DNA from: Streptomyces sp. NBC_01241
GTDB taxonomy: Bacteria; Actinomycetota; Actinomycetes; Streptomycetales; Streptomycetaceae
DNA length: 64,000 nt
NCBI RefSeq assembly: GCF_041435435.1
Contig: NZ_CP108494.1
Coordinates: 8,280,501-8,344,500, forward strand
Direction: 5' to 3'
Below, in pieces: positions 17,465 to 26,256 of the stretch. The notes beneath the pieces were generated by a model, which was given only the letters and a program-made list of their open reading frames with translations, did no database searches and was not told the origin of the DNA. The position numbers were made by a program, and so were the translations under genes. Position 1 is the first letter of the stretch. The number at the start of each line of letters is the position of its first letter.

Positions 17465-17974
17465 ATGAACAGCGTTGACCTTTTGACGGACGCGTTCACC
17501 CGCGTCCAGGAGACGGTGCACGAGGCGGTCGAGGGACTGTCACCCACCGATCTCCATGCCCGCCTCGATGGCGGAGCGAACACGATCGCCTGGCTCGTAT
17601 GGCACCTCACCCGGATCCAGGACGACCACGTCTCCGACGCGGCCGGTATCGAGCAGGTCTGGTTCACCCGGGACTGGGCCTCCCGTTTCGATCTGCCCTT
17701 CGAGAAGAACGCCACCGGGTACGGACACAGCGATGCGGACGTCGCGGCGGTGCGGGTGGGGTCGCCGGAACTGCTGCTCGGCTACTACGACGACGTCCAT
17801 GAACAGACCCTCGATTTCATCAGCGAGCTCGACGGCCGGGCTCTGAACCGCGTCGTCGACGAGGCGTGGTCGCCGCCGGTCACCCTCGGGGTCCGTCTGA
17901 TCAGCGTCATCTCGGACGACTTGCAGCACGCCGGCCAGGCGGCCTTCGTCCGGGGCGCGCTCGAACGTCGGTAG
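17465..17974 (+). CDS. DinB-superfamily protein (DUF664-like, mycothiol-transferase type)
   Basis: 169 residues, usual for the family. The four-helix bundle has the conserved His in helix 2 (ANTIAWLVWHLTRIQDDH) and the C-terminal His in DDLQHAGQAAFVRG, which with the helix-2 His form the metal site of DinB proteins. In actinobacteria several members use mycothiol as a cofactor in thiol transfer. The start at 17465 has GTGAGG only a few bases upstream, which is weak. It appears to be a single-gene unit, and its substrate is unknown. Confidence 0.85.
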   Translation: MNSVDLLTDAFTRVQETVHEAVEGLSPTDLHARLDGGANTIAWLVWHLTRIQDDHVSDAAGIEQVWFTRDWASRFDLPFEKNATGYGHSDADVAAVRVGSPELLLGYYDDVHEQTLDFISELDGRALNRVVDEAWSPPVTLGVRLISVISDDLQHAGQAAFVRGALERR

Positions 17975-18428
17975 AACTCTGCGCGAGCAGGGGCCCGTTG
18001 CGCGCTCCGGGGCGGGTGCGCACTCCGGTGGCTGTGCCGTCCCCCGGTCCGCCGGGCACCGAGGTCATGAACCACATGGCCTTGGCGCCCGGCGGAATCC
18101 CGGCGCGCTTCAGACCTTGCGCCCGACGCCAGGGCGACGACGCCGGGATCGCGACCATCCGCAAGGAGGAGCCGCCTTCCGCAAGCGCCTGGCCGTGGTG
18201 GCGGGCATCGATCTCGACGACCCGGAGGCCGGATTCGAGGCGATGCTCCAACTGCGGCTGCACCCGCCGCGGTACTGACGCCGGCCCGGTCCTCACCGTG
18301 ACACGCGGGATCCACCCGGGGCGGGCGCAATGATGAAAGAGTTCTCGTAGCAGCCGGACACAACGACGCCCGCACGCCCGCGTGTCCGCGCAGCCGTGTA
18401 TCCGAATGTCGACGATGGGACAGATGCC
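17975..18428. other. 454-nt region with no intact gene
   Basis: Apart from the PucR-type fragment at 18165-18278 I see no supported gene here. The last 40 nt form the leader of the nitroreductase gene. Confidence 0.5.
18165..18278 (+). pseudogene. C-terminal remnant of a PucR/CdaR-type regulator
   Basis: The frame ending at TGA 18276 reads FRKRLAVVAGIDLDDPEAG followed by FEAMLQLRLHPPRY. This is the pattern of the last helix pair of the PucR C-terminal helix-turn-helix (LDDPxxxFxxxLALRLH). Only about 35 codons survive; upstream the frame has no recognisable helix-turn-helix recognition helix, so this is a fragment. Confidence 0.4.
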
Positions 18429-18875
18429 ATGCCTCTCAAGGGCGAGTACGAGCCGAGCCCCGCGCAGTGGGTCCGCGACCAGGTCGAGCTGTTCGAGAGC
18501 TCCGGTGGGACGGAGGGGACCATGATGCGGGGCCTGCCGGTCATCATCCTGACCACCCGCGGGGCCAAGAGCGGCAAGATCCGCAAGACGCCGCTCATGC
18601 GGGTCGAGCACAACGGCTCGTACGCTGTGGTCGCCTCGCAGGGCGGCGCCCCCAAGCACCCCGTCTGGTACCACAACCTCGTGGCCGACCCGCGCGTGGA
18701 ACTGCAGGACGGCCCCGTCCGCCAGGACATGAGCGCCCGTGAGGTCACCGGCGAGGAGAAGGCCCTGTGGTGGCAGCGCGCGGTCGAGGCGTTCTCCGAC
18801 TACGCCGACTACCAGCTCAAGACCGACCGGCAGATTCCGGTCTTCGTCCTGGAACCGGCGGCCGAGCCGCACTGA
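18429..18875 (+). CDS. Deazaflavin (F420)-dependent nitroreductase family protein
   Basis: 148 residues from the ATG at 18429, the usual length. The split-barrel fold signature is clear: LPVIILTTRGAKSGKIRKTP (the RGRKSG-like phosphate-binding loop), then YAVVASQGGAPKHPVWYHNL and DPRVELQDG. Members of the Ddn/FDOR-A group use F420H2 to reduce quinones or nitro compounds and usually lie at the membrane. The start MPLKGEYEPSPAQWV matches family N-termini. It is monocistronic, between the PucR remnant and the convergent esterase gene. The physiological substrate is unknown. Confidence 0.92.
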   Translation: MPLKGEYEPSPAQWVRDQVELFESSGGTEGTMMRGLPVIILTTRGAKSGKIRKTPLMRVEHNGSYAVVASQGGAPKHPVWYHNLVADPRVELQDGPVRQDMSAREVTGEEKALWWQRAVEAFSDYADYQLKTDRQIPVFVLEPAAEPH

Positions 18876-19057
18876 CGAGCGCGCGGGGGAGGCGCGGACC
18901 GTACGCCCGCCGCGCCCCCCGGACGCGGCCTCGTGAGCCGGGCGGTCAGCGGTGCTCCGGATCGGGACAGTCCGAGCGGCAGCCCGCCGGCCCGCGGAGG
19001 GATCGTGCAACCGAGGAGACGTGCGCTGTCCCGCGCGGCCGGGACCCTTTTTCGGGA

Positions 19058-20032
19058 TCAGGCCGTCAGCTTCCCGGGCAGCCAGCCCAGCTGCGCGGCC
19101 TCCTGGAACGGCCCGCCGCCCTCGTGGTCGTTGAAGTCGTACACCTCGATGGCCTTGTCCTGGTGGGCGTATGCGTTGAAGGCGGCGAAGACGGTCGAGG
19201 GCGGGCAGGTCATGTCCTCCAGAGCCGTCGAGAACAGGGCCGGTGCACGCCCGCGTGCGGCGAAGTGCACGCCGTCGAAGTAGGACAGGGTGGCCCTCGC
19301 CTGTTCGGCCCGGCCCCGGTGCGTCTTGAGGTAGCTGCCCACCTCGCGGTACGGGGTGCGGTCGGTGACGGTGAGCGCGCGGGGGAAGTCGCACAGGAAC
19401 GGGACGTCCGGCGCGATCGCCACGAGGTCGGGTATCAGCCCGCCGACGGCGAGCGTGATGCCGCCGCCCTGGCTCTCGCCGATCGCCGCGGTGCGCGCCG
19501 CGTCGGCCAGCGGATGCGAGCGCGCCGCCTCCACCGCCCGCACCGCGTCGGTGAACACGCGCCGGTAGTAGAACGCGTGCGGGTCCTCGATGCCCCGGGT
19601 CATGAAACCGGGGTACGAGGGCGCGCTGCCCACCGGGTCGGGGGTCTCGCCGACCTGCCAGCCGCTGCCCTGGCCCCGGGTGTCCATCACGAAGTGGGCG
19701 AAACCGGCCGATGCCCAGAGCAGATGGGTGTGGGCCAGGCCCCGCCCGCCGCCGTAGCCGATGAACTCCACGACCACCGGCAGCGGTTCGGTGGTGCCCG
19801 CCGGGAGGACGAACCAGCCCTTGACCGGGTGCCCGCCGGAGCCCGCGAACGTCACGTCGTACACGTCGACGGTGCTCAGCCCCGTGCCTGTACACAGCTC
19901 GAACCGGGCGTCGAGGTCGTGGGACCTGGCCTCGTCGAGGGTCTTGGACCAGAACGCGTCGAAGTCCTCCGGCTCCACCGAACGGCTGCGGTAGTCGCGC
20001 AGCTGGTCGAGGGGCAGATCGAACAGGGACAT
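19058..20032 (-). CDS. Acetylxylan esterase / cephalosporin-C deacetylase (CE7)
   Basis: 324 residues, matching the CE7 family. The N-terminus SLFDLPLDQLRDYRS is typical, RGQG (in DTRGQGSGWQVGETPD) supplies the family RGQ motif, the nucleophile is in GESQGGG, and the Asp and His are in FSTALEDMTCPPST and DFNDHEGGG. These enzymes are cytosolic and remove acetyl groups from xylo-oligosaccharides and similar small esters. There is no signal peptide. It is divergent from the peptidase-like gene at 20260 with about 230 nt between, and convergent with the nitroreductase gene. Confidence 0.94.
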   Translation of the reverse strand: MSLFDLPLDQLRDYRSRSVEPEDFDAFWSKTLDEARSHDLDARFELCTGTGLSTVDVYDVTFAGSGGHPVKGWFVLPAGTTEPLPVVVEFIGYGGGRGLAHTHLLWASAGFAHFVMDTRGQGSGWQVGETPDPVGSAPSYPGFMTRGIEDPHAFYYRRVFTDAVRAVEAARSHPLADAARTAAIGESQGGGITLAVGGLIPDLVAIAPDVPFLCDFPRALTVTDRTPYREVGSYLKTHRGRAEQARATLSYFDGVHFAARGRAPALFSTALEDMTCPPSTVFAAFNAYAHQDKAIEVYDFNDHEGGGPFQEAAQLGWLPGKLTA

Positions 20033-20259
20033 GCGGAACCGCCTTCTTCGCAGGGGGGAGGGGGCACCCGTGGGGATGGTTGATCACACGGTACGGGGGC
20101 GGGCGGCGCGCGGACGAGGGTGTTCTCGCGCCGACCTGCTCGGACCGGATCACGCCTGCACGGCAGGAGGCCTCCGGACGTGCCGCACACGGGGCGCGAC
20201 GGTCCGTGTCACGGCCATGTGCTGAACTGTCTGTGGCACATCTGATTCAGGAGCACCTT

Positions 20260-21555
20260 GTGAGCAGCTACCGGCACCCCGGCATCGTCTTCACCGACCG
20301 CTATTTCCCGGTCCCGCTCGACCACACCGATCCGGGCGGCGAGCAGATCGAGATCTTCGGCAGGGAGGCCGTGGCGAGTGGCAGGGCCGGTGAGGAACTG
20401 CCCTGGCTGGTCTATCTGGAGGGCGGCCCCGGCTTCGGCGCCCGGCGCTTCATCGGCGCGGAGGCATGGCTGGGACGGGCGGTGGAGGAGTACCGGGTGC
20501 TGCTCCTCGATCAGCGCGGCACCGGCCTGTCCACCCCTGCCAACCGGCAGACCCTGCCGCTGCGCGGCGGTCCGCGCGAGCAGGCCGACTACCTCGCCCA
20601 CTTCCGGGCCGACAACATCGTGCGCGACTGCGAGCTCATCCGCCCGCGGCTGACCGGTGGCGAACCGTGGACGGTCCTCGGTCAGTCCTTCGGCGGCTTC
20701 TGCGCCGTCCGCTATCTGTCGGCCGCCCCCGAAGGGCTCAGGACCGTCCTGATCACCGGCGGGCTGCCCTCGCTCGACGCGCACGCCGACGACGTCTACC
20801 GGGCCGCCTACCCGCGGATCGAGCGCAAGGTCGCCGCCCACTACGCGCGCTACCCGCAGGACGTCGAACGGGCCCGGGAGATCACCGCTCACCTCGCGGA
20901 GCACCGCCCGGAAAGCGCGGGCCACCGTCTGACGCCCGAGGGGTTCCAGTCCCTCGGGATCATGCTGGGCGGCGGCAACGGCAGTCACCAGCTGCACTAC
21001 CTGCTGGAGAACGCCTTCGTCCGCACGCCGCTGGGCACCGAGCTCTCGGACACGTTCCAGGAGGCGGTGCGCACGGCGAGTTCGTTCGCCGGGCATCCGC
21101 TGTACGCGCTGATGCACGAGGCGATCTACGGCCAGGGCGAGCGGCCCACCGGCTGGGCCGCCGAGCGGGTCCGTGCCGAATTTCCCCAGTTCGACGCGGC
21201 CACGGCGCTCAAGGGCGACGGCCCGGTGCTCTTCACCGGTGAGAGCATCCATCCCTGGCACTTCGAGGTCGACCCGGCGCTGCGCCCGCTGCGCGAGACC
21301 GCCGAACTGCTGGCCTCCCGTACCGACTGGGCGCCGCTCTACGACACCGCGCGGCTGGCCGCCAACGAGGTGCCGGTCGCCGCGGCCGTCTACCACGACG
21401 ACATGTACGTCGACACCGGGCACGCGCTGCGCACGGCGGCGGCGATCCGCGGGCTGCGTACCTGGGTGACCAACGAGTACGAGCACGACGGGCTGCGCGC
21501 GGGCGGACCGCGCGTACTGGACCGGCTGCTCGCCCTGGTCCGGGACGAGGTCTGA
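20260..21555 (+). CDS. Alpha/beta hydrolase, prolyl aminopeptidase-like (S33)
   Basis: 431 residues from a GTG at 20260 with CAGGAG 6 nt upstream; a longer reading from 20080 has no ribosome site and a poor N-terminal sequence. The oxyanion segment EGGPGFGA, LDQRGTGLST and the nucleophile elbow GQSFGGF are classic for S33 peptidases that trim N-terminal proline. A lid domain occupies about 190-330. The catalytic His is expected near the C-terminal NEYEHDGLRAGG. It is probably cytosolic. It ends 14 nt before a strong hairpin shared with the convergent rhodanese gene. Confidence 0.9.
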   Translation: MSSYRHPGIVFTDRYFPVPLDHTDPGGEQIEIFGREAVASGRAGEELPWLVYLEGGPGFGARRFIGAEAWLGRAVEEYRVLLLDQRGTGLSTPANRQTLPLRGGPREQADYLAHFRADNIVRDCELIRPRLTGGEPWTVLGQSFGGFCAVRYLSAAPEGLRTVLITGGLPSLDAHADDVYRAAYPRIERKVAAHYARYPQDVERAREITAHLAEHRPESAGHRLTPEGFQSLGIMLGGGNGSHQLHYLLENAFVRTPLGTELSDTFQEAVRTASSFAGHPLYALMHEAIYGQGERPTGWAAERVRAEFPQFDAATALKGDGPVLFTGESIHPWHFEVDPALRPLRETAELLASRTDWAPLYDTARLAANEVPVAAAVYHDDMYVDTGHALRTAAAIRGLRTWVTNEYEHDGLRAGGPRVLDRLLALVRDEV

Positions 21556-21569
21556 TCGGTTCCAGCGAA

Positions 21570-21611
21570 CGGCAGGAGCCGGTCACGTACCCGCGTGACC
21601 GGCTCCTGCCG
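21570..21611. terminator. Strong bidirectional hairpin terminator
   Basis: Perfect 18-bp stem (21570-21587 with 21594-21611) and a 6-nt TACCCG loop, placed exactly between two convergent genes. Confidence 0.85.
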
Positions 21612-21625
21612 CGTCGCTCGGTGCG

Positions 21626-22222
21626 TCAGCCCTGGAGGGCGTCCAGCGTCGCGTCCAGGTTCGCGGCCGAGCGCGGGGCGCGGTTGTACGGAAGCTTCGA
21701 CAGGGCCGCCGCCATCCCGCACGTGTTGGTCACGGCGGAGAAGACGAGCCCGGAGCCGATGCCCGCGGCGACCCACCGGGCGGCCGGGAAGCGCACCCCG
21801 GCCAGCAGGCCGGCCACCACCAGAGAACCTGCGGCGAGCCGGACCTGACGCTCCATCGGCCAGGTCGGCCGGGCCCCGGCCGGACGGTCGAGATCGCGGC
21901 CCTCGCGCTCCCAGGCCGAGGTGCCGCCGGACAGTGTCACGGCGTCGATGTCGGCCGCGGCCAGAATGTCGCAGGCCCGGGTGGAGCGGACGCCGGAGGC
22001 GCACACCACGAGCAGCGAGCCGCGGGCGGCGGCGGATTTCAGGGCGGGCACGGCCTCGGGGAGGCGGTCCAGCGGGATGTTCAGGGCACCGGGCACGTGC
22101 CCGGAGGCGTACTCGCCGGGGGCCCGCACATCGATGACGGTGAACTCCGCGAGACGGGCCGCGGCCTGGGCGGGCGAGAGGGAGACGGGGCTGGTCACGA
22201 GCAGTTGATTCCTTTCGTTCAC
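21626..22222 (-). CDS. Membrane rhodanese (sulfurtransferase with DUF2892-type tail)
   Basis: 198 residues. The rhodanese domain (12-115) has DVRAPGEYASGHVPGA and active-site Cys74 in VVCASGVRS, so persulfide chemistry is possible. The C-terminal half (about 120-175) holds two hydrophobic segments (LAAGSLVVAGLLAGVRF and VAAGIGSGLVFSAVTN), a DUF2892-like membrane anchor. It would handle sulfane sulfur at the membrane. It is divergent from a CstR-like repressor with a shared ATACCCC dyad between them, so it is probably induced by persulfide stress. Confidence 0.9.
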   Translation of the reverse strand: MNERNQLLVTSPVSLSPAQAAARLAEFTVIDVRAPGEYASGHVPGALNIPLDRLPEAVPALKSAAARGSLLVVCASGVRSTRACDILAAADIDAVTLSGGTSAWEREGRDLDRPAGARPTWPMERQVRLAAGSLVVAGLLAGVRFPAARWVAAGIGSGLVFSAVTNTCGMAAALSKLPYNRAPRSAANLDATLDALQG

Positions 22223-22266
22223 CGGGGCCGAGGAGGAACTCGGTCTCTCCTGCCCCTTCGGTTAGA

Positions 22267-22282
22267 ATACCCCTTGGGGTAT
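22267..22282. promoter_or_regulatory. CsoR/CstR-type operator
   Basis: ATACCCC-TT-GGGGTAT is a 7-2-7 inverted repeat, the known operator type of CsoR-family repressors. It overlaps TAGAAT (22263-22268), a good -10 hexamer for the rightward repressor gene, and lies 45 nt from the rhodanese start on the other strand. This indicates autoregulation and control of the rhodanese gene. Confidence 0.85.
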
Positions 22283-22297
22283 CAGGAGGAGGATGTT

Positions 22298-22576
22298 GTG
22301 GAACTCGACATGGCGGCCGACGAACTGAAGTCGGTCCTCAACCGCCTTCGCCGCGCGCAGGGCCAGCTCGCCGGGATCATCAGGATGATCGAGGAGGGCC
22401 GGGACTGCGAGGACGTCATCACGCAGATGGCGGCCGTTTCCCGGGCGCTCGACCGGGCCGGTTTCGCGATCATCGCGACGGGTCTGCAGCACTGCATGCC
22501 CGACGGCGGCAGTGAGTCCGCGGACCGGGACCGGATGCGGGCACGGCTGGAGAAGCTCTTTCTCTCGCTGGCCTGA
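22298..22576 (+). CDS. CsoR-family repressor, CstR-like (persulfide-type) by residue pattern
   Basis: 92 residues from a GTG at 22298 preceded by AGGAGGA. The DUF156 helical fold is clear (LNRLRRAQGQLAGIIRMIEE). Copper-sensing CsoR uses Cys, His and Cys, with the His four residues before the second Cys. Here the two Cys are present (Cys37 and Cys66) but the His position is Gly62, so the copper site is incomplete. Loss of that His with both Cys kept is the pattern of the sulfide/persulfide sensor CstR. The divergent rhodanese gene supports this role. It was compared only by eye with family sequences. Confidence 0.85.
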   Translation: MELDMAADELKSVLNRLRRAQGQLAGIIRMIEEGRDCEDVITQMAAVSRALDRAGFAIIATGLQHCMPDGGSESADRDRMRARLEKLFLSLA

Positions 22577-22660
22577 CCGAGGAGCAGGGGGCGATGCCGT
22601 GAACGGGGCGCTCACCGCCCGGTCCGGCGCGCGGGCGTGGTGAGGTCGTAACCTGCCGGC

Positions 22661-23392
22661 ATGACGGAGCAGCTGACGCCCATGCCCGCGGACTGGCGGC
22701 GTGCCCTCGCCGTGGTCGCGCACCCCGACGACCTGGAGTACGGCTGCGCGGCGGCGATCGCGGACTGGACCGATGGCGGGCGCGAGGTCACCTACCTCCT
22801 CGCCACCCGCGGCGAGGCCGGTATCGACTCGCTCCCCCCGGAGGAATGCGCACCACTGCGCGAGCGGGAACAGCGGGCGAGCGCGGCCATCGTCGGCGTC
22901 ACCACCGTGGAGTTCCTGGATCACCGCGACGGAGTGATCGAGTACGGAATCCCGCTGCGCCGCGACATCGCCGCGGCCATCCGCAGGCACCGTCCCGAAC
23001 TGGTCATCACGCTCAACCACCGCGACACCTGGGGCGGCGTCGCCTGGAACTCCCCTGATCACCGGGCGGTCGGCCGTGCCGCCCTGGACGCCGCGGCCGA
23101 CGCGGGAAACCGCTGGATCTTCCCGGAGCTGACCGGGGCGGGGCTCCCGCCGTGGGACGGGGTGCGATGGGTCGCGGTAGCGGGGTCGGCCACCCCCACC
23201 CACGCAGTGGACGCGACGCCCGGACTGGAGCGGTCCGTGGAATCACTGCTGGCGCACCGCACGTACATCGAAGGGCTGACGGATGAGAACCCCGAGGCGT
23301 ACTGCCGTACCTTCCTGACCGGACACGCGCAGTCCGCGGCCGAGCGGTTCGGGGGTCGCCCCGCCGTCACGTTCGAGCTCTTCGCCCGCTGA
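22661..23392 (+). CDS. PIG-L family deacetylase (LmbE-like)
   Basis: 243 residues. The zinc motif AHPDD (residues 21-25) is complete with the third ligand in NSPDHRAVG. These zinc hydrolases remove N-acetyl groups from GlcNAc-type substrates such as mycothiol precursors or teicoplanin-type glycopeptides. There is no signal peptide. It lies just upstream of the secreted GH84 gene on the same strand, but a promoter with a DasR-like site separates them. The substrate is not evident, although N-acetylglucosaminyl conjugates would fit both the family and the neighbour. Confidence 0.92.
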   Translation: MTEQLTPMPADWRRALAVVAHPDDLEYGCAAAIADWTDGGREVTYLLATRGEAGIDSLPPEECAPLREREQRASAAIVGVTTVEFLDHRDGVIEYGIPLRRDIAAAIRRHRPELVITLNHRDTWGGVAWNSPDHRAVGRAALDAAADAGNRWIFPELTGAGLPPWDGVRWVAVAGSATPTHAVDATPGLERSVESLLAHRTYIEGLTDENPEAYCRTFLTGHAQSAAERFGGRPAVTFELFAR

Positions 23393-23434
23393 AATCGGGC
23401 CCCTGCGGGGCAAAGCTGCAGGTCCAGGTGTTGA

Positions 23435-23450
23435 TGTTGTCCAGACCATT
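23435..23450. promoter_or_regulatory. Candidate DasR-responsive element (dre)
   Basis: The 16-mer TGTTGTCCAGACCATT matches the Streptomyces dre consensus AGTGGTCTAGACCACT at 12 positions, with the AGACCA half-site perfect. It overlaps the TTGACA (23449-23454) that is the best -35 candidate for the GH84 gene. DasR represses GlcNAc and chitin genes, which matches the product. Confidence 0.6.
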
Positions 23451-23477
23451 GACATGCAAGCGACACGGTGTTGAATT
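23449..23477 (+). promoter_or_regulatory. Candidate promoter of the GH84 gene
   Basis: TTGACA at 23449-23454 is followed after 17 nt by TGAATT (23472-23477). The -35 is consensus, the -10 is only partial. It lies 54 nt upstream of the GTG start and overlaps the dre-like site. Confidence 0.5.
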
Positions 23478-23530
23478 CAGTCTCGTTGTGTTGTGCGACT
23501 CCGGTGACTTGAGTGATCAATGGAGGACCT

Positions 23531-26215
23531 GTGACGCCTCGCCCATTCCGTTTCACCGCACTCGGCACGGCGGCGACCCTGCTGGCCGGCGGCCTGCTGG
23601 CCGCGGTGCCGCCCGCCCAGGCAGCCGACGGCCCCGGGACCGCCGCACCGGCGAAGTCCGCGGCGGGGCAGCGGACCCCCGCCATCGCGCCGACCCCGCA
23701 GTCCGTGCGGAACCGGCCCGACCGGATCACCATCAGCCCCACCGTCACCGTGGTGGCGGGCGCAACCGCCGACGAGCCGTCCCTCGAGGTGGTGGAGACC
23801 GCCCTGCGCCGGGCCGGTGCACAGCGCGTCGTGCGCAGCGACAAACCCGGCAGGAGCGGGCTCACCGTCCATGTCGGTGACTCCGCCGCGCTCGCCGCCC
23901 AGCACCTCGACGGCCCGTCCGGGCTGCCCGCCGAGGGCTATGTGCTCGGCGTCGGCGCCGACCGCATCGTCCTCGCCGGCAAGGACACCACCGGCACGTA
24001 CTACGCCGCGCAGACCCTGCGTCAGGTTCTGCCGCAGGTGAAGCATCCGGGGGCCGACGTCGCCGGACTCGCCGTACGCGACTGGCCCGGCACCGCACTG
24101 CGCGGCGTCATCGAGGGCTTCTACGGCACCCCGTGGTCGCACGAGGCCCGGCTCGACCAGCTCGACTACTACGGCGAGCACAAGATGAACATCTACGTGT
24201 ACTCGCCGAAGGACGACGCGTATCTCCGGGCGAAGTGGCGCGACGCCTACCCCGCCGACCAGCTGGCCCGGATCAAGGAGCTCACCGACCGGGCCGTCGA
24301 ACGGCACGTGGAGTTCACGTACGCGCTCTCGCCCGGCCTCTCCGTCTGCTACAGCTCGGACGCCGACGCCAGGGCCCTGGTGGACAAGTTCCAGACGATC
24401 TGGGACATCGGCGTACGGACCTTCGCCATTCCGCTCGACGACATCAGCTACACCGACTGGAACTGCGCCGAGGACAAGGCGAAGTGGGGGACCGGCGGGG
24501 GTGCGGCGGGCGCGGCGCAGGCCTATCTGCTCAACCGGGTCAACAAGGAGTTCATCGCCACCCACCCGGGCGCCCAGCCGCTGCAGATGGTCCCCACCGA
24601 GTACTACGACGTCTCCGCGTCGCCGTACAAGAAGGCGCTGGCCGAGCAGCTCGACCCCGGTGTCCTGGTCGAATGGACCGGTGTCGGCGTTGTCGCACCG
24701 ACCATGACCGTCGCGCAGGCCGAGGCCGCCCGCACGGTTTTCAACCACCCGATCCTGACGTGGGACAACTACCCGGTCAACGACTACGCGACCAACCGGC
24801 TGCTGCTCGGCCCGTTCAACGGACGGGAGAAGGGCCTGCCCGGCAAGCTGGCCGGGATCACCGCCAACCCGATGATCCAGCCGTACGCCTCGAAGATCGC
24901 GCTCCACACCGTTTCCGACTACGCCTGGAACGACGCCGCGTACGACCCGCGCACCTCATGGGGCGAGGGGCTGAAGGAGTACGCGGGCGGCGACCCCCGC
25001 ACCGAGAAGGCGCTGCGGGCCTTCGCCGACGTCAACTACAGCTCCGCCCTCAACAAGGACCAGGCCCCCGAGCTGGCGGCCGAGTTCGCCCGCTACTGGG
25101 AGTCCGGCGACGCCGCGCGGCTCACTTCGGTGCTAGGCGCGCTCGGCTCCGCACCCGGACGGTTGCGCGGCAGCCTTCCGGACCGCGGCTTCATCGCCGA
25201 CTCCGGCCCCTGGCTGGACGCCACCGAGTCCTGGGCCGCCGCCGCCCGTACCGCCCTGCGCATGGTCGAGGCGGCCCGCGCCGGAAAGGGCGCGCAGGCC
25301 TGGGAGCTGCGGCAGCAGCTGCCCGCACAGGTCGCCGCGGCGAAGGCGTTCGCCTACACGGGTCTGGACGGCCGCAAGGTGCCGGTCCTCGTCGGTGACG
25401 GCGTGCTGGACCGGTTCATCGACGCGGCGAGCGCCGAACACGACCGGATCCTCGGCGTGAGCGGCCGGCCCTCGGCGACGACGAGCCTGGGCACGTACCA
25501 GAGCAACACGGTCGCGCGGATGCTGGACGGCGACGACTCCACCTACTTCTGGAGCGACCGCGCGCCCGCCGCGGGCGACCAGGTCACCGTGGACCTGGGC
25601 CGGGTCCGGGACATCGGCGACATCACCCTCGCCATGGCCAAGCCCGGCAGCACCGACGACTACCTCCATCAAGGCGTGCTCGAATACTCCTCCGACGGGC
25701 AGAAGTGGCAGCAGTTGACCGCCTTCTCCGGAAAGCCGGACGTCACCGCGACCGCGCCCGCCGGAACCAAGGCCCGCTATGTGCGGGCGCGGGCGACGGC
25801 CGGCCAGGACAACTGGCTCGTCGTACGGGAGTTCAGCGTCCCGGCCGAGGAGGGCGCGGTCACCGGAGGCCCGCCCGCCGCGGCCGGATCCTCGCTGCGG
25901 GCGGCGTTCGACGGGGACCCGGGCACCGTCTACCGGGCGGCCCGCGCTCCGGAGGCCGGGGAGGCGCTGGAGATGGGGCTCCTCGCCGCGCGCCCCGTGC
26001 GGTCCGTCACCGTCCTGCAGCCTGCCGGGTCCGCCGGGCGTGCCGACATCCAGCTGCGCGGCACCGACGGAACGTGGCAGACGGTCGGCGCGCTCGCCGG
26101 CCCGTACGCCGAGGTGCCTGCCGCGGGCCGCACCGCCGACGCGGTGCGACTGGTCTGGCGCGCGGGGTCGGCGGCGCCGCAGATCGCCGAAGTGGTGGTG
26201 GCCGGCCAGGACTGA
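23531..26215 (+). CDS. Secreted beta-N-acetylglucosaminidase, GH84 (hyaluronidase/O-GlcNAcase-like)
   Basis: 894 residues from GTG 23531 with GGAGGA just upstream. The signal peptide TALGTAATLLAGGLLAA ends AQA-AD near residue 34. The GH20-like N-domain (50-185) precedes the GH84 catalytic barrel (about 190-480, LRGVIEGFYGTPWSH), with the adjacent catalytic Asp pair D303-D304 in FAIPLDDISYTDW; GH84 uses substrate-assisted catalysis on terminal beta-GlcNAc. A helical linker follows, then an F5/8-type discoidin domain (about 655-770, DGDDSTYFWSDRAP) and a second similar C-terminal module (780-890). It would act outside the cell on GlcNAc-containing glycans. A dre-like operator suggests DasR control. 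Confidence 0.94.
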   Translation: MTPRPFRFTALGTAATLLAGGLLAAVPPAQAADGPGTAAPAKSAAGQRTPAIAPTPQSVRNRPDRITISPTVTVVAGATADEPSLEVVETALRRAGAQRVVRSDKPGRSGLTVHVGDSAALAAQHLDGPSGLPAEGYVLGVGADRIVLAGKDTTGTYYAAQTLRQVLPQVKHPGADVAGLAVRDWPGTALRGVIEGFYGTPWSHEARLDQLDYYGEHKMNIYVYSPKDDAYLRAKWRDAYPADQLARIKELTDRAVERHVEFTYALSPGLSVCYSSDADARALVDKFQTIWDIGVRTFAIPLDDISYTDWNCAEDKAKWGTGGGAAGAAQAYLLNRVNKEFIATHPGAQPLQMVPTEYYDVSASPYKKALAEQLDPGVLVEWTGVGVVAPTMTVAQAEAARTVFNHPILTWDNYPVNDYATNRLLLGPFNGREKGLPGKLAGITANPMIQPYASKIALHTVSDYAWNDAAYDPRTSWGEGLKEYAGGDPRTEKALRAFADVNYSSALNKDQAPELAAEFARYWESGDAARLTSVLGALGSAPGRLRGSLPDRGFIADSGPWLDATESWAAAARTALRMVEAARAGKGAQAWELRQQLPAQVAAAKAFAYTGLDGRKVPVLVGDGVLDRFIDAASAEHDRILGVSGRPSATTSLGTYQSNTVARMLDGDDSTYFWSDRAPAAGDQVTVDLGRVRDIGDITLAMAKPGSTDDYLHQGVLEYSSDGQKWQQLTAFSGKPDVTATAPAGTKARYVRARATAGQDNWLVVREFSVPAEEGAVTGGPPAAAGSSLRAAFDGDPGTVYRAARAPEAGEALEMGLLAARPVRSVTVLQPAGSAGRADIQLRGTDGTWQTVGALAGPYAEVPAAGRTADAVRLVWRAGSAAPQIAEVVVAGQD

Positions 26216-26256
26216 CGTCCGGCCGCACGACCACGCCGGGGACGTGCCGGCCACCC

